Assembly (NCBI GenBank): GCA_028290465.1 | Contig: JAQGJU010000055.1 | Coordinates: 1 to 64,000 of the forward strand | Length of the DNA stretch: 64,000 nucleotides | Direction: 5' to 3' | Source of the DNA: Xanthobacteraceae bacterium | GTDB taxonomy: Bacteria > Pseudomonadota > Alphaproteobacteria > Rhizobiales > Xanthobacteraceae | Shown here: positions 27,840-37,068 of the stretch, one piece after another | How the letters are laid out: the number at the start of each line of letters is the position of its first letter | How positions within the stretch are numbered: position 1 is the first letter of the stretch | Made by a program: the position numbers and the translations under genes | The notes under the pieces: generated by a model | The model's input: only the letters and a program-made list of their open reading frames with translations | Database searches by the model: none | What the model was told of the DNA's origin: nothing

Positions 27840-27892
27840 GGGCCTGATCCCGAAAGTGGGAACCGGTTTTCGGATAAGATCATGCCCAGGAC
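27840..27892. repeat. Dispersed palindromic repeat, short form (copy 2)
   Basis: It carries the family core in reverse orientation: GGGCCTGATC, CCGAAAGTGGGAACCGGTTTTCGG (in part), then AAGATCATGCCC. It lies 31 bp upstream of the cytochrome b561 ATG. Confidence 0.72.
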
Positions 27893-27922
27893 AAGACTCT
27901 AAGCGCACGCAGGGAGGCGAGA

Positions 27923-28546
27923 ATGACCGCAATGGCCGACATTGAAGTAGCTGCGCCGGACAAGATCGTGATTCATCCGGTCTGGGTGCGGATCACGCAT
28001 TGGGTGAACGCCCTCGCGATGATCGTGATGATCCTGTCGGGTTGGCAAATCTATAACGCCTCGCCGCTGTTCAATTTCATCTTTCCGCCATCGATCACGC
28101 TCGGCGGCTGGCTGGCCGGTGCGCTGTTATGGCACTTCGCCGCGATGTGGCTGCTGGCCGTGAACGGGCTCGTCTATCTCGCATTCGGCCTTGCGACCGG
28201 ACGCTTCGCGCGAAAGTTTTTCCCGATCCGTCCGCGCGAAGTTCTCGCCGATACGCGCGCCGCGTTGGCCGGCAAGCTCTCGCATGACGATCTGTCGGTC
28301 TACAACGCCGTCCAGAAGCTGCTCTATGTGGGCGTCATTGTGGCCGGCATTCTGATCGTGCTGTCGGGCCTCGCGATCTGGAAGCCGATCCAGTTGCAGG
28401 AATTGACCACCGTTATGGGCGGCTACGACGCGGCGCGCTATGTCCATTTTGTCGCGATGGCGGTCATTGTCGGATTTCTGGTGGTGCATGTCGCGCTTGC
28501 GCTGATCGTGCCGAAAAGCCTGCGCGCGATGCTGCGCGGACGGTGA
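27923..28546 (+). CDS. Cytochrome b561 / Ni-hydrogenase-type b family membrane protein
   Basis: A 207-residue inner-membrane di-heme cytochrome b with four predicted helices. Candidate heme-ligand histidines are H16/H24 in HPVWVRITHWVN, H in LLWHFAAMW, and H in YVHFVAMAVIVGFLVVHVAL. Such proteins pass quinol electrons to periplasmic oxidoreductases. GGAGG lies 6 bases before the ATG. The gene ends 11 bp before a Tat-exported molybdoenzyme gene, so it is very probably that enzyme's membrane redox partner. This is an analogue of the MsrQ role, though in a different family. Confidence 0.88.
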   Translation: MTAMADIEVAAPDKIVIHPVWVRITHWVNALAMIVMILSGWQIYNASPLFNFIFPPSITLGGWLAGALLWHFAAMWLLAVNGLVYLAFGLATGRFARKFFPIRPREVLADTRAALAGKLSHDDLSVYNAVQKLLYVGVIVAGILIVLSGLAIWKPIQLQELTTVMGGYDAARYVHFVAMAVIVGFLVVHVALALIVPKSLRAMLRGR

Positions 28547-28557
28547 GGGGAAAGACC

Positions 28558-29334
28558 ATGGCCCGCATTCGCAAGCCCATTCCCGGTGTCGATCCGAAAC
28601 TGCTGATCAAGGACGCCGGCAAGTTGCTGCCCGATCCGACAAGGCGCCTGTTCCTGCGTGGCGGGGCCAGTCTGGGCGCGCTGACCTTTCTGACCGGCTG
28701 CGACATCGTCGATGGATTGTCCGCCGAAAAGGCGCTGCGCAAGATTTCGGAATTCAACGACGGCGCGCAGGCGCTGCTGTTCAGTGCGGCCAAGCTCGCG
28801 CCGACCTATCCTCAAAGTGCGATCACCCGGCCGTTTCCGTTCAACGCGTATTATGGGCCGGACGATGCGCCGGAAGTCGACGGCAAGGATTATGCGCTCG
28901 AAGTCGGCGGCCTGGTCGACAACAAGAAGAAATGGACGCTGGACGAGCTTTATGCGTTGCCCGAAGTGTCGCAGATCACGCGGCACATCTGCGTCGAGGG
29001 CTGGAGTGCGATCGGGTCGTGGCAGGGCGCGCGTCTGTCGGATTTCCTGCAACGGGTCGGGGCCGATACCCGCGCCAAATATGTCTGGTTCCAGTGCGCC
29101 GAGGGCTATTCCAACACCATCGACATGCCGACGGCGCTGCATCCGCAGACCCAGATGACGTTCAAATTCGATAACCAGATCCTTCCACGCGCTTACGGCT
29201 ATCCGATGAAGATCCGGATGCCGACCAAGCTCGGCTTCAAGAATCCGAAATATGTGGTGGCGATGCATGTCACCAATACCGATCTCGGCGGTTATTGGGA
29301 GAACCAGGGCTACAACTGGTTCAGCGGGCTTTAA
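28558..29334 (+). CDS. Tat-exported molybdopterin-dependent oxidoreductase (SUOX/YedY fold)
   Basis: A 258-residue enzyme of the sulfite-oxidase / MsrP superfamily. A twin-arginine motif TRRLFLRGGA (28-37) is followed by a hydrophobic run ending LTGC at 45-48. This is a lipobox, so the mature protein may be a Tat-exported lipoprotein facing the periplasm. Cys145 in RHICVEGWSAIGSW is the expected molybdenum ligand. It starts 11 bp after the cytochrome b561 gene and has a GAGGGG site. The substrate could be a sulfoxide, sulfite or an unknown compound; MsrP itself usually pairs with MsrQ, which is absent here. Confidence 0.88.
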   Translation: MARIRKPIPGVDPKLLIKDAGKLLPDPTRRLFLRGGASLGALTFLTGCDIVDGLSAEKALRKISEFNDGAQALLFSAAKLAPTYPQSAITRPFPFNAYYGPDDAPEVDGKDYALEVGGLVDNKKKWTLDELYALPEVSQITRHICVEGWSAIGSWQGARLSDFLQRVGADTRAKYVWFQCAEGYSNTIDMPTALHPQTQMTFKFDNQILPRAYGYPMKIRMPTKLGFKNPKYVVAMHVTNTDLGGYWENQGYNWFSGL

Positions 29335-29376
29335 TTCGGGGGGCGCTTCACGTTTTGCAACAAACAGGAGATGCCC

Positions 29377-30123
29377 ATGTCTGCACTTAATATGTCTACC
29401 AACGGTTACGCCATCGACAGACGCAAGCTCATCGCCGGTTTTGCGGCGGCCAGCGTTGTCAGCTTAACGCCGCGCGCTTACGCGCAGGCGCCGAGCGGGC
29501 CGTTCCGTCTCGATCCGCTGCCCTACGCGAACAACAAGAACGAGCCGCATATCGACGCCATGACCATGGAGATCCATCACGACCGCCATCACGCGGCCTA
29601 TGTGAACAACCTCAACGGCCTCGCCAATCAACTCGGCGGCCTCGCCGACAAGCCGCTCGACCAGATCCTGGTCAAGATGACCGATGTGCCGGAAGCGATC
29701 CGCACCGCGGTGCGCAACAATGGCGGTGGCCATGCCAACCACACCATGTTCTGGCAGATCATGGGCGGTTCGGGCGGCGAGCCGAAGGGCGATCTCAAAG
29801 CCGCGATCGAGCGCGATCTCGGCGGTCTCGCCAAATTGCAGGAAAACTTCAACGCGGCCGGTGGCCGCGTGTTCGGCTCCGGCTGGGTGTTCGTCACCGT
29901 CGCGCCGGATGGCAAACTGGCGCTGACCAGCAAGCCGAACCAGGACACGCCGCTGATGGACGGCCAGCGCGTGCTGATGGGCAACGACGTGTGGGAGCAC
30001 GCGTATTATCTGAAGTACCAGAACCGCCGGCCGGATTATCTCAAGGCGTGGTGGAACGTGCTCAACTGGGACAAGATCGAAGCGCGCTATGCCGACGCCA
30101 AGGCCGGCAAGCTGACGATCTGA
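29377..30123 (+). CDS. Tat-exported Fe/Mn superoxide dismutase
   Basis: A 248-residue superoxide dismutase that destroys superoxide outside the cytoplasm. A twin-arginine signal (DRRKLIAGFAAASVV then AYAQA) precedes a full Fe/Mn SOD. HHDRHHAAYVNNLN (about 67-80), the HANHTMFW motif, and the metal ligands in NDVWEHAYYLKYQNRRPDYLKAWWN are all present. Fe/Mn SODs are normally cytoplasmic, so the Tat signal is notable and fits export after metal loading. GGAG lies 6 bases before ATG 29377 (an ATG at 29371 touches that site). It lies 42 bp after the molybdoenzyme gene. A hairpin terminator follows. Confidence 0.92.
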   Translation: MSALNMSTNGYAIDRRKLIAGFAAASVVSLTPRAYAQAPSGPFRLDPLPYANNKNEPHIDAMTMEIHHDRHHAAYVNNLNGLANQLGGLADKPLDQILVKMTDVPEAIRTAVRNNGGGHANHTMFWQIMGGSGGEPKGDLKAAIERDLGGLAKLQENFNAAGGRVFGSGWVFVTVAPDGKLALTSKPNQDTPLMDGQRVLMGNDVWEHAYYLKYQNRRPDYLKAWWNVLNWDKIEARYADAKAGKLTI

Positions 30124-30143
30124 ATCTCCGTCTCTTATGAACG

Positions 30144-30177
30144 AAGGGCTCGCGGTCGATCGGCCGCGGGCCCTTTG
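30144..30177. terminator. Hairpin between SOD and sortase genes
   Basis: AAGGGCTCGCGG pairs with CCGCGGGCCCTT across 8 bases, with one mismatch. It lies in the 56-bp gap of convergent genes, with a short T-rich end on the plus strand (CCCTTTGCTTTAT). Confidence 0.65.
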
Positions 30178-30179
30178 CT

Positions 30180-30764
30180 TTATGACTCCGGTGTCGCGCT
30201 CGGCATCTCGATTATCTCGGCGTGTACGAGATAACGCAGCGGGCCCTGGGTCACCGAGTCGAGCGGCCAGCACGTCGACAGCACGATGGATTTTCCCGCA
30301 GCCAGCGGATCGATGCCGGGTGCGTCGAAGCGCACCACCGAATGGCCAGTGACGCGATAGCGAAACGCCTTGCCGTCGCGCCGCGTGACCTGGATCACGT
30401 CGCCAACCACAACATCCTTCAGAAAACGGAAATGCGTGTCGCGGTGCGCGGAATACACCGCGATGCCGGGCTCGCCCGCGTCGGGGGTTTCCTCGATATG
30501 TCCGGGTCCGAATGCCAGCGCCTGTCCGCTGCTGCCGTGCAGCACGATGGCGCTGGCGCCAAGGCGCGGCACGTCGATGCGCGCCACCGGCCACGTGTCG
30601 GCCCAGGACCAGGGCTTGACGTTCTCGCCGGTGGCGACGGTCTGCGCGAAGGCGCGATCGAGCAGCACCTGCGCCAGCGCGGCCTTGGCATGAATCCAGG
30701 CGCCCTGGCCGATCAAAGTGAGGCCGCCGAGCGCGAGAAGCAGAACACAGACGATGCGGGTCAT
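30180..30764 (-). CDS. Class GN (Gram-negative) sortase
   Basis: A 194-residue transpeptidase of the proteobacterial sortase class that sits at the inner membrane. An N-terminal membrane anchor (about 3-25) precedes the sortase barrel. The catalytic triad is H107 (SAHRDTHF), C165 (LSTCWP) and R177 (GPLRYLV). The enzyme should cleave an LPxTA-type signal on its dedicated substrate, encoded directly upstream (109-bp gap on the same strand). Such pairs are known from marine and other proteobacteria. The function is unknown because Gram-negative bacteria lack an exposed cell wall. The ATG at 30764 has GAGG 9 bases upstream. Confidence 0.9.
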   Translation of the reverse strand: MTRIVCVLLLALGGLTLIGQGAWIHAKAALAQVLLDRAFAQTVATGENVKPWSWADTWPVARIDVPRLGASAIVLHGSSGQALAFGPGHIEETPDAGEPGIAVYSAHRDTHFRFLKDVVVGDVIQVTRRDGKAFRYRVTGHSVVRFDAPGIDPLAAGKSIVLSTCWPLDSVTQGPLRYLVHAEIIEMPSATPES

Positions 30765-30873
30765 GACGTTGGTCCTCGAAGGAAAAGAAGTGCGCACGCG
30801 GCTCGGCGGGGAGCCTGGTGGCGAAGCCGCGTGCGCGACGAAGGGGCGTGTGGGGCGCGCCCTTTCGTAAGTC

Positions 30874-33177
30874 TTAAGCCGTGATCGTCCGGCGCCGGCC
30901 GAATACGAACAGCAGCAGGCTCAACAGCAGCAGCGCGAGACCGCTGACCATCCGCAGTTCGGCGTCGGTCGCGGTCTTCGGCAGTGTCACCCCGCCTTGC
31001 GGCGCGGCCGCCATCGCGACCTGCGCGCCGGGCATCGGCCTGGCCGGCGCCGACGCGTCGGCGAGACGGCGCGCGGTGGTGTCTATCTGCGAACCATTGG
31101 CGCGACGTTCCATCGGCAGTTCCTGCGTGGGCCGATCGCCGAACACTTTGTCGAACTCCCAACCGGCCGGCAGGTTGAGCGGCAGTTCGGCCAGCTTGAG
31201 ACGTTCGCCTTGCGGACGCGACGGCGTCTTGTCGACCGCCAGCAGGCTGGTCAGCCGCGTGACCAACTGATGCTCCAGCGCGAGCGCCAGGATCTTCTTG
31301 TCGGCCGCGTCGCCGGAGTCTTGCCGCAACGTGCGGGCGACTTCGGCGTCGGCGATCTTGCGCCGCGCCCACAGCTTCGACAGACCCTTGCCTTCGGCCG
31401 CTTTCGCGACCGGCAGCGTGATGGTCCAGGGCCGATCACCGATATGCCCCTTGATCTCGATGTCGCCCGCGAGCTGATCGAGCTTGCCGGCCAGCACCAG
31501 TGGCTCACCGCGGTAGATGTCCGGCATCGCGGACGGCGTGATGTCGGCCTGCGCGGCGGAGAACTTCGCCGTGAGGCCGGTCACCACCGGGTTTTCCAGC
31601 TTGTCGAACAGGCCGCGCATGCGCTCCTCGACCTGTTCGGTCGAGCTGATATGCGTGAAGGTGCCGCGCCCGAGTTCGGCCGCGCGGGTCATTAGATAGG
31701 TGTTCGGCGCCGAACCGATGCCGACCATGAACACGCGGGAACGGCCGCGCATGTCGGTGATGGTGTCGAACAGTTGCTGTTCGTTGCCGATCGCGCCATC
31801 GGTCAGGAATACGACTTGGCGCACGAAGGCCGGTTCGGCATCGCGCCGGTCGGTCAGCGCCGCCTTCATGGGCGGCACCATCACGGTGCCGCCGCGCGCC
31901 TGCAGCGCGCCGACGAAGCCTTTGGCCTGCCCGATGTTCTGCGGGTCGGCCGGCACCGTCACCGGAAACATCACGTCCATGGTGTCGTCGAACCGGATCA
32001 CGTTGAAGCGATCCGACGGCTTCAAGCGGCCAAGCGCGTAGATGAGACTGGCCTTGGCCTGCGCCATCGAGGTGCCGCCCATCGAGCCTGAATTGTCGAT
32101 GACGAACACGACTTCGCGCGGCGACGGCTTTTCGGTCGGCTCGACGGCCGGCGGTGTGACGAAGGCCAGGAGATAGTCGGCATCGCCGACGCGCTCGCGG
32201 AACAGGCCGACGGACGGCGCCTTGGCGGCGGCCGGCTTCCAGGTCAGTTCGAAATCGCGGTCGGCCGGCACCGGCCCTTCGGCCAGTTTGAGCACGCGGA
32301 CGTCGTCGGCCGGAGATTCCGTCTGGACCGCATGGTGATGGCTCTTCACCTCGCCAAGCGGAAAGCCGGCCTGCAGACGCACCGAAATGCTCACCGGATT
32401 GGTCGGTGCGTTCACGGCCGGGTCCAGCACCTTCGGCGTGATGCGGTCGCGGTCCGGCACCGGATCGGCACCCTGGCTCCAGCCGCTGCCGTCGGCGGGC
32501 AGGTCGACATTCTGCACGATGGGGGCCGGATTAAAGCGCGGCGCCACCACCAGCGGCACGCGCAACGAGAACTGGTCGCCCGACTGGCGTACCGGCTCCT
32601 GGTATTCGAGCTGCACCAGCACGGTCTCGCCGGGCCCGATATTGGCGACCGAATTGGTGAAGATGTTCGGCCGCTCCTGCTCGGTGAGCGCGGCCTTCTG
32701 GCCGGCCTGCTTGGCCTGCTCGTACAGCACGCGCGCCTGCTGACGTTCCTTGATCTCGCCGACCACGATGCGGTCGCCGACGATCATTTTCAGCGTATCG
32801 ACGGCGCCGCCTTCGGGCAGCGGATAGACGTAAACCGCCTCGACCCACTCCTTGGTCGGATTGTGGAACACCTGGGTGACGCGGGCCCGGACCGTCGGGC
32901 CGCTTACTGTCAGGTCGATGTCGGTGCCGAGCCGAGGCGCGTCGGTGTAGCGCTCGTTGCCGTTTTTCAGCAGCAGCGAGCCGGCCCGTGCTTCGCCCGG
33001 ATGGGTGAATACTTGCGGCTCAGATGCCTGCGCTGTGGCCTGGGCCCTTGCGCCGGGCGAATTTGCGAAAAAAGCCGCAATTGCCAAGACAATTGCCGTC
33101 GCGGTTCGCCGCAATGGCCGACCGGTGCGGACGCCTTGGGGCTGTCCCGAGGGTAAGATTCCAACGCTTGCGTTCAT
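30874..33177 (-). CDS. Sortase target protein with VIT and VWA domains and LPxTA anchor
   Basis: A 767-residue exported protein. A signal peptide (about 22-45, ending ARAQA) is followed by a VIT domain (about 55-200, with VTQVFHNPTKEWVEAVYVYPLPE) and a von Willebrand A domain. The VWA MIDAS motif is DNSGS at D361-S365. The C-terminal 36 residues form a sorting signal: LPKTA at 732-736, a hydrophobic helix and an RRR stop. This is the partner of the class GN sortase downstream. The layout is like the marine proteobacterial sortase target proteins and inter-alpha-inhibitor heavy chains. It probably binds a ligand through a metal at the surface or in the periplasm. Confidence 0.92.
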   Translation of the reverse strand: MNASVGILPSGQPQGVRTGRPLRRTATAIVLAIAAFFANSPGARAQATAQASEPQVFTHPGEARAGSLLLKNGNERYTDAPRLGTDIDLTVSGPTVRARVTQVFHNPTKEWVEAVYVYPLPEGGAVDTLKMIVGDRIVVGEIKERQQARVLYEQAKQAGQKAALTEQERPNIFTNSVANIGPGETVLVQLEYQEPVRQSGDQFSLRVPLVVAPRFNPAPIVQNVDLPADGSGWSQGADPVPDRDRITPKVLDPAVNAPTNPVSISVRLQAGFPLGEVKSHHHAVQTESPADDVRVLKLAEGPVPADRDFELTWKPAAAKAPSVGLFRERVGDADYLLAFVTPPAVEPTEKPSPREVVFVIDNSGSMGGTSMAQAKASLIYALGRLKPSDRFNVIRFDDTMDVMFPVTVPADPQNIGQAKGFVGALQARGGTVMVPPMKAALTDRRDAEPAFVRQVVFLTDGAIGNEQQLFDTITDMRGRSRVFMVGIGSAPNTYLMTRAAELGRGTFTHISSTEQVEERMRGLFDKLENPVVTGLTAKFSAAQADITPSAMPDIYRGEPLVLAGKLDQLAGDIEIKGHIGDRPWTITLPVAKAAEGKGLSKLWARRKIADAEVARTLRQDSGDAADKKILALALEHQLVTRLTSLLAVDKTPSRPQGERLKLAELPLNLPAGWEFDKVFGDRPTQELPMERRANGSQIDTTARRLADASAPARPMPGAQVAMAAAPQGGVTLPKTATDAELRMVSGLALLLLSLLLFVFGRRRTITA

Positions 33178-33356
33178 GTCAGTCGCTCCCAGAAAATCCA
33201 TCCGCCTGAACCATTTGTGCGGTCGGCGGCGTCAAAGCGGGAGCGTGATGATCTGGATTGTTCGGCCGGGCCGCGCCGGAATGCGTACGCGGACGGCGGG
33301 CTGGTACGGTGATGTGCGGCGTTGTGCCGAGCCTCAAACGGCCAGAGGGGGACTTG

Positions 33357-34121
33357 ATGCTGGATTCCGACAGGCAGCTTTCGACCGAGCAGAGCCGGGT
33401 GGTTGCCGCGACGGTGCGTGAGGAGTTGGCGCGGCGCCGGATTTCCCGCCAGCATCTGGCCGAACAGGCCAAGATCAGCATGTCGACCCTGGAAAAGGCA
33501 CTGGGCGGCCGCCGGCCGTTCACGCTCGCGACCACGGTGCGGCTGGAGGAGGCGCTCGGCGTGTCGCTGCGCTCCGGCAACGGCCATGCGCCGAGCCCGG
33601 CTCCCGCGGGCGCCGACGTCGCGCCCGACAGCCACGGCGCCTATTCGCGGCGCGCGGTGGCCTGGATGGAGGGCCGCTTTCTGACGCTGCGGCCGTCGTT
33701 CGGCGACAAGGGGGCTAGCTATGCCTATGTGACCGAGTTCGCCTGGGACGCCGCGACGCCATGCCTGACGTTCCGCGAGACCGAACGGCTGGACGCGGCG
33801 TTCACGCAGTTCGGCGACGTGTCGATGCCGAACCAGTCCGGCCATATCTATCTGGTGACCAACCGCCACGGCCAATACCGGCTGATCACCGTCTCGCGCC
33901 CGACCATCACGGGCGAAATGTACGGCATCCTGACCACGCTGCTGGCCGGGCGGGGCTCGCAACTGACCCCGATCGCGGCGCCGATCGCCTTTATCCCGGC
34001 GCGCGCGATGCCGGACGCGGTCTATGGCCGGATTTCGGCCGGTCAGCCGTGCTACGCGGCGTATCGCGAAATCGTCCAGCGGATCATCGACGAGCCATTC
34101 GCGATGTTCCTGCCGGGGTAA
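33357..34121 (+). CDS. Helix-turn-helix regulator with C-terminal sensor-like domain
   Basis: A 254-residue protein. The N-terminal 70 residues form a Cro/C1-type helix-turn-helix (RRRISRQHLAEQAKISMSTLEKALGG, then TVRLEEALGVSLR). An Ala/Pro linker and a C-terminal domain of about 150 residues follow (YLVTNRHGQYRLITVSRP and ARAMPDAVYGRISAGQPCYAAYREI), which I do not recognise. The ATG is supported by GAGGGGG. It is divergent from the sortase-target operon by 179 bp and may regulate it. The C-terminal part could sense a ligand. It is not a phage repressor by context. Confidence 0.78.
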   Translation: MLDSDRQLSTEQSRVVAATVREELARRRISRQHLAEQAKISMSTLEKALGGRRPFTLATTVRLEEALGVSLRSGNGHAPSPAPAGADVAPDSHGAYSRRAVAWMEGRFLTLRPSFGDKGASYAYVTEFAWDAATPCLTFRETERLDAAFTQFGDVSMPNQSGHIYLVTNRHGQYRLITVSRPTITGEMYGILTTLLAGRGSQLTPIAAPIAFIPARAMPDAVYGRISAGQPCYAAYREIVQRIIDEPFAMFLPG

Positions 34122-34134
34122 GCGCCCCCCGGTC

Positions 34135-35694
34135 TTAGGCTGCTTGTTCCGCGGCATTTGGCGTTGCCTCGGCGTCGAACGCGGCGATCGATCGCTCCTT
34201 CTGCTTGGAGGCCAGCGCTTCCTCTTCGGCGTCCTGTGGCGCGCCCCAGAACGCTGCGAGCGTGGGCCCGTCCGCCAGCCGGCGTTCCCGAAACAGGAAG
34301 CTCATGATTTCGAACGGCCAGACCCGCCGGCCCATGCGGGTGTACCAGCGCATGGCATGGCGGAGCTTGGGGTCGCGGTGGAAGAGTACGCGCCACAGCG
34401 CCTTCGGCCGCAATTGCACGATGGCCTCGATGCATTTCACCCACAGCAGCAGGCGCCACGGCGCCATGTGCCGGGTGGCCAGCACCTGATGCTTGTAGTC
34501 CCAGTAGCGTTGGTCGGTCTGGATCACACGCCGCTCCGTCGCGATACGGAAGAACGGCGTCCAGCGATGCGGCGTCACATACAGCGTCTGAATCTGGTCC
34601 GGATCGTACGACAATAGCTGCCGCAGCCCGCGCCACAGGTCGCGGTTGGTTTCCTCCTCGAAGCCGACCACCCACGTCGCCATCGACAGGATGCCATGCT
34701 GGCGCAGTAGGCGGATGGCTTCGCGATCCTTGGTGGTGCTGCCGCCCTTGCGGATGAGATCGAGCGTCGCCTTGTCGGTGTTCTCCATTCCCATCAGGAA
34801 TCGTTCGCACCCGGCTTTCTTGTAGAGGTGCAAAATATCGGCATCGCGCACGATGTCGTCGGCACGGGTCGAGCCGACGAGGGTCAGGTTGACGTTCTCG
34901 GCGATCAACGCTTCGAGAAACGCCTTCCAGGCCTTGCGTGAGGCGGAGGGGTTTTCGTCGGCGAAGTTGATCACTTCGACGCCGTGGACGCGGTGCAGCC
35001 ACGCGATTTCGGCCGCCAGTTTCTTCGGGTCGCGGTGCCGCCAGCGCGTCCAGAAGCCGCGCTGGCCGCAATAGTTACAGAGATGCGGACAGCCCCGCGA
35101 GAACTGCACCACCACCGCGCGCTTGTTGCCCCAATAGCTGTAGCGCCGATGGTCGATCAGTTCCCAGCCGATGCGGAACGAGTCCAGATCGGCGATGACC
35201 GGCGCGGGCGGCGTGCCCACCGCGACGCCGTCATGGCGGAATGCGATGCCACGGATGGCGAGGAGCGGTTGCCGGGATTCGAGCGCCCGGATCAGCCGTG
35301 GCGCGGTTTCCTCTCCCTCGCCCCGTACGATGGCGTCAATCTGCGGCTCCTGCGCCAGCACTTCGCGCCAGTGATAGGTCGGAAACACCCCGCCATAAAT
35401 GATCCATGCATCGGGTATCGCGGCCCGCAGCCTACGGGTGAGTTCTGCGACAATCGGATGGCCCGATGTTGAGCCGGAATGGCCGAGCAGAATGGCCTCG
35501 GGCTTGATCGCTACGGCGCCCTGGACAATCTCGGCGAGCGGCATGGGGCCGAATTCGGCGTCGAGCAGCCGCACATCGTGACCGTCGTCGATCAGCGGGC
35601 CGCCGATGCAAAGCAGGCCCAGCGGCGGCAACTGCTCGCGCGGGATGCGGCTGCCGATCGACGGGTGCGGTGGATTGATAATGAGAATACGCAT
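34135..35694 (-). CDS. B12-binding radical SAM protein, BchE-like
   Basis: A 519-residue enzyme with an N-terminal cobalamin-binding-like domain (about 1-150, [14 protein letters not shown]) and a radical SAM core. The cluster motif is C202-x3-C206-x2-C209 ([13 protein letters not shown]). The region after it ([49 protein letters not shown]) is close to BchE, the oxygen-independent Mg-protoporphyrin monomethyl ester cyclase. No other bacteriochlorophyll gene is in the window and the exact reaction is uncertain. Other B12 radical SAM methylases share this layout. It stands alone, convergent with the HTH gene (13-bp gap). Confidence 0.8.
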   Translation of the reverse strand: MRILIINPPHPSIGSRIPREQLPPLGLLCIGGPLIDDGHDVRLLDAEFGPMPLAEIVQGAVAIKPEAILLGHSGSTSGHPIVAELTRRLRAAIPDAWIIYGGVFPTYHWREVLAQEPQIDAIVRGEGEETAPRLIRALESRQPLLAIRGIAFRHDGVAVGTPPAPVIADLDSFRIGWELIDHRRYSYWGNKRAVVVQFSRGCPHLCNYCGQRGFWTRWRHRDPKKLAAEIAWLHRVHGVEVINFADENPSASRKAWKAFLEALIAENVNLTLVGSTRADDIVRDADILHLYKKAGCERFLMGMENTDKATLDLIRKGGSTTKDREAIRLLRQHGILSMATWVVGFEEETNRDLWRGLRQLLSYDPDQIQTLYVTPHRWTPFFRIATERRVIQTDQRYWDYKHQVLATRHMAPWRLLLWVKCIEAIVQLRPKALWRVLFHRDPKLRHAMRWYTRMGRRVWPFEIMSFLFRERRLADGPTLAAFWGAPQDAEEEALASKQKERSIAAFDAEATPNAAEQAA

Positions 35695-35928
35695 GGCTGG
35701 TCAGCTCCCGGCTTGAACGTCTCCCCTTTTTCGCGCGCGAAGGCCGGGCGGATCGAGCGTGACATTCAGGTTTGTTCGGCAGGAAACCGCCCGGGTGGGC
35801 GATGCATGTGCGGAGGTGTGCGGATTCGTGCGGGCCGGGCGCAAATGGGTGCCTTGCCAACGGCCCCTCCGCCCATTAGCAATCCGCCCGCGCGGCTCCA
35901 AAGAAACCTGCAAGGCGAGGCAAACTCC

Positions 35929-37041
35929 ATGGCGACCCACAAGCTCCTCCTGCTGCCCGGCGACGGCATCGGCCCCGAAGTGATGGCCGAGGTCACCAAG
36001 CTGATCGCCTGGATGAACAAAAACGGCATGGGCCGCTTCGAGACCGAAGAAGGGCTGGTCGGCGGCGCCGCGTTCGACGCAACCGGCAAGGCGATCACCG
36101 ACGAGACCATGGCAAAGGCCGACGCGGCCGACGCGGTGATCTTCGGCGCGGTCGGCGGGCCGAAATGGGACAAGGTGCCGTATGACGCGCGTCCCGAAGC
36201 GGGCCTGCTGCGTCTGCGCAAGGATCTGGCGCTGTACGCCAACCTGCGCCCGGCCGTGACCTATCCGGCCCTGGCCGACGCCTCGTCGCTCAAGCGCGAA
36301 CTGGTCGAGGGCCTCGACATCATGATTTTGCGCGAACTGACCGGCGGCGTGTATTTCGGCGAACCGAAGACCATCACCGATCTCGGCAATGGCCAGAAGC
36401 GCGCCGTCGATACCCAGGTTTACGACACCTATGAAATCGAGCGCATTTCGCGGGTCGCCTTCGAGCTGGCGCGCAAGCGTCGCAACAAGGTGACGTCGAT
36501 GGAAAAGCGCAACGTGATGAAGTCCGGCGTGCTGTGGAACGAAGTCGTCACGCAGTTGCACGCGCGCGAGTTCAAGGATGTGCAGCTCGAGCACATGCTG
36601 GCCGATGCCGGTGCCATGCAATTGGTCCGGACCCCGAAGCAGTTCGACGTCATCGTCACCGACAATCTGTTCGGCGACATTCTGTCGGACGTCGCCGCCA
36701 TGCTGACCGGTTCGCTCGGCATGCTGGCCTCGGCCTCGCTCGGCGAAGCCGATCCGAAGACCAAGCGGCGCAAGGCGCTGTATGAGCCGGTGCACGGCTC
36801 GGCGCCCGACATCGCCGGCAAGGGCCTCGCCAATCCGATCGCCATGATCGCGTCGTTCGGCATGGCGCTGCGTTACTCTTTCGACATGGGCCGGGAGGCC
36901 GACATGATCGACGCCGCGATCGCGGCGACGCTGGCCAAGGGCCTGCGCACCGCCGACATCAAGTCGGAAGGCACGACGGTGGTCGGCACCAGCCAGATGG
37001 GCGACGCCGTGATCGCCGAGCTTGAGAAGCTGAAAGGCTAA
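35929..37041 (+). CDS. leuB: 3-isopropylmalate dehydrogenase
   Basis: LeuB oxidises and decarboxylates 3-isopropylmalate to 2-oxoisocaproate with NAD in leucine biosynthesis. It is 370 residues. It has the N-terminal [15 protein letters not shown] and [14 protein letters not shown]. The metal/substrate segment is [24 protein letters not shown], and the NAD-binding loop is [24 protein letters not shown] lies 8 bases before ATG 35929. The longer open frame upstream is not coding-like. The partner genes leuD and leuC lie 10 and 14 kb away on the other strand, so leucine genes are dispersed here. Confidence 0.96.
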   Translation: MATHKLLLLPGDGIGPEVMAEVTKLIAWMNKNGMGRFETEEGLVGGAAFDATGKAITDETMAKADAADAVIFGAVGGPKWDKVPYDARPEAGLLRLRKDLALYANLRPAVTYPALADASSLKRELVEGLDIMILRELTGGVYFGEPKTITDLGNGQKRAVDTQVYDTYEIERISRVAFELARKRRNKVTSMEKRNVMKSGVLWNEVVTQLHAREFKDVQLEHMLADAGAMQLVRTPKQFDVIVTDNLFGDILSDVAAMLTGSLGMLASASLGEADPKTKRRKALYEPVHGSAPDIAGKGLANPIAMIASFGMALRYSFDMGREADMIDAAIAATLAKGLRTADIKSEGTTVVGTSQMGDAVIAELEKLKG

Positions 37042-37068
37042 GCCGAGATACGACCTAGAGGTGACGGC

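Noticed and set aside
34135-35694. Evidence for a photosynthetic organism from the BchE-like protein
   Set aside because: No other bch, puf or crt gene is in the window and the BchE class has many non-photosynthetic relatives.
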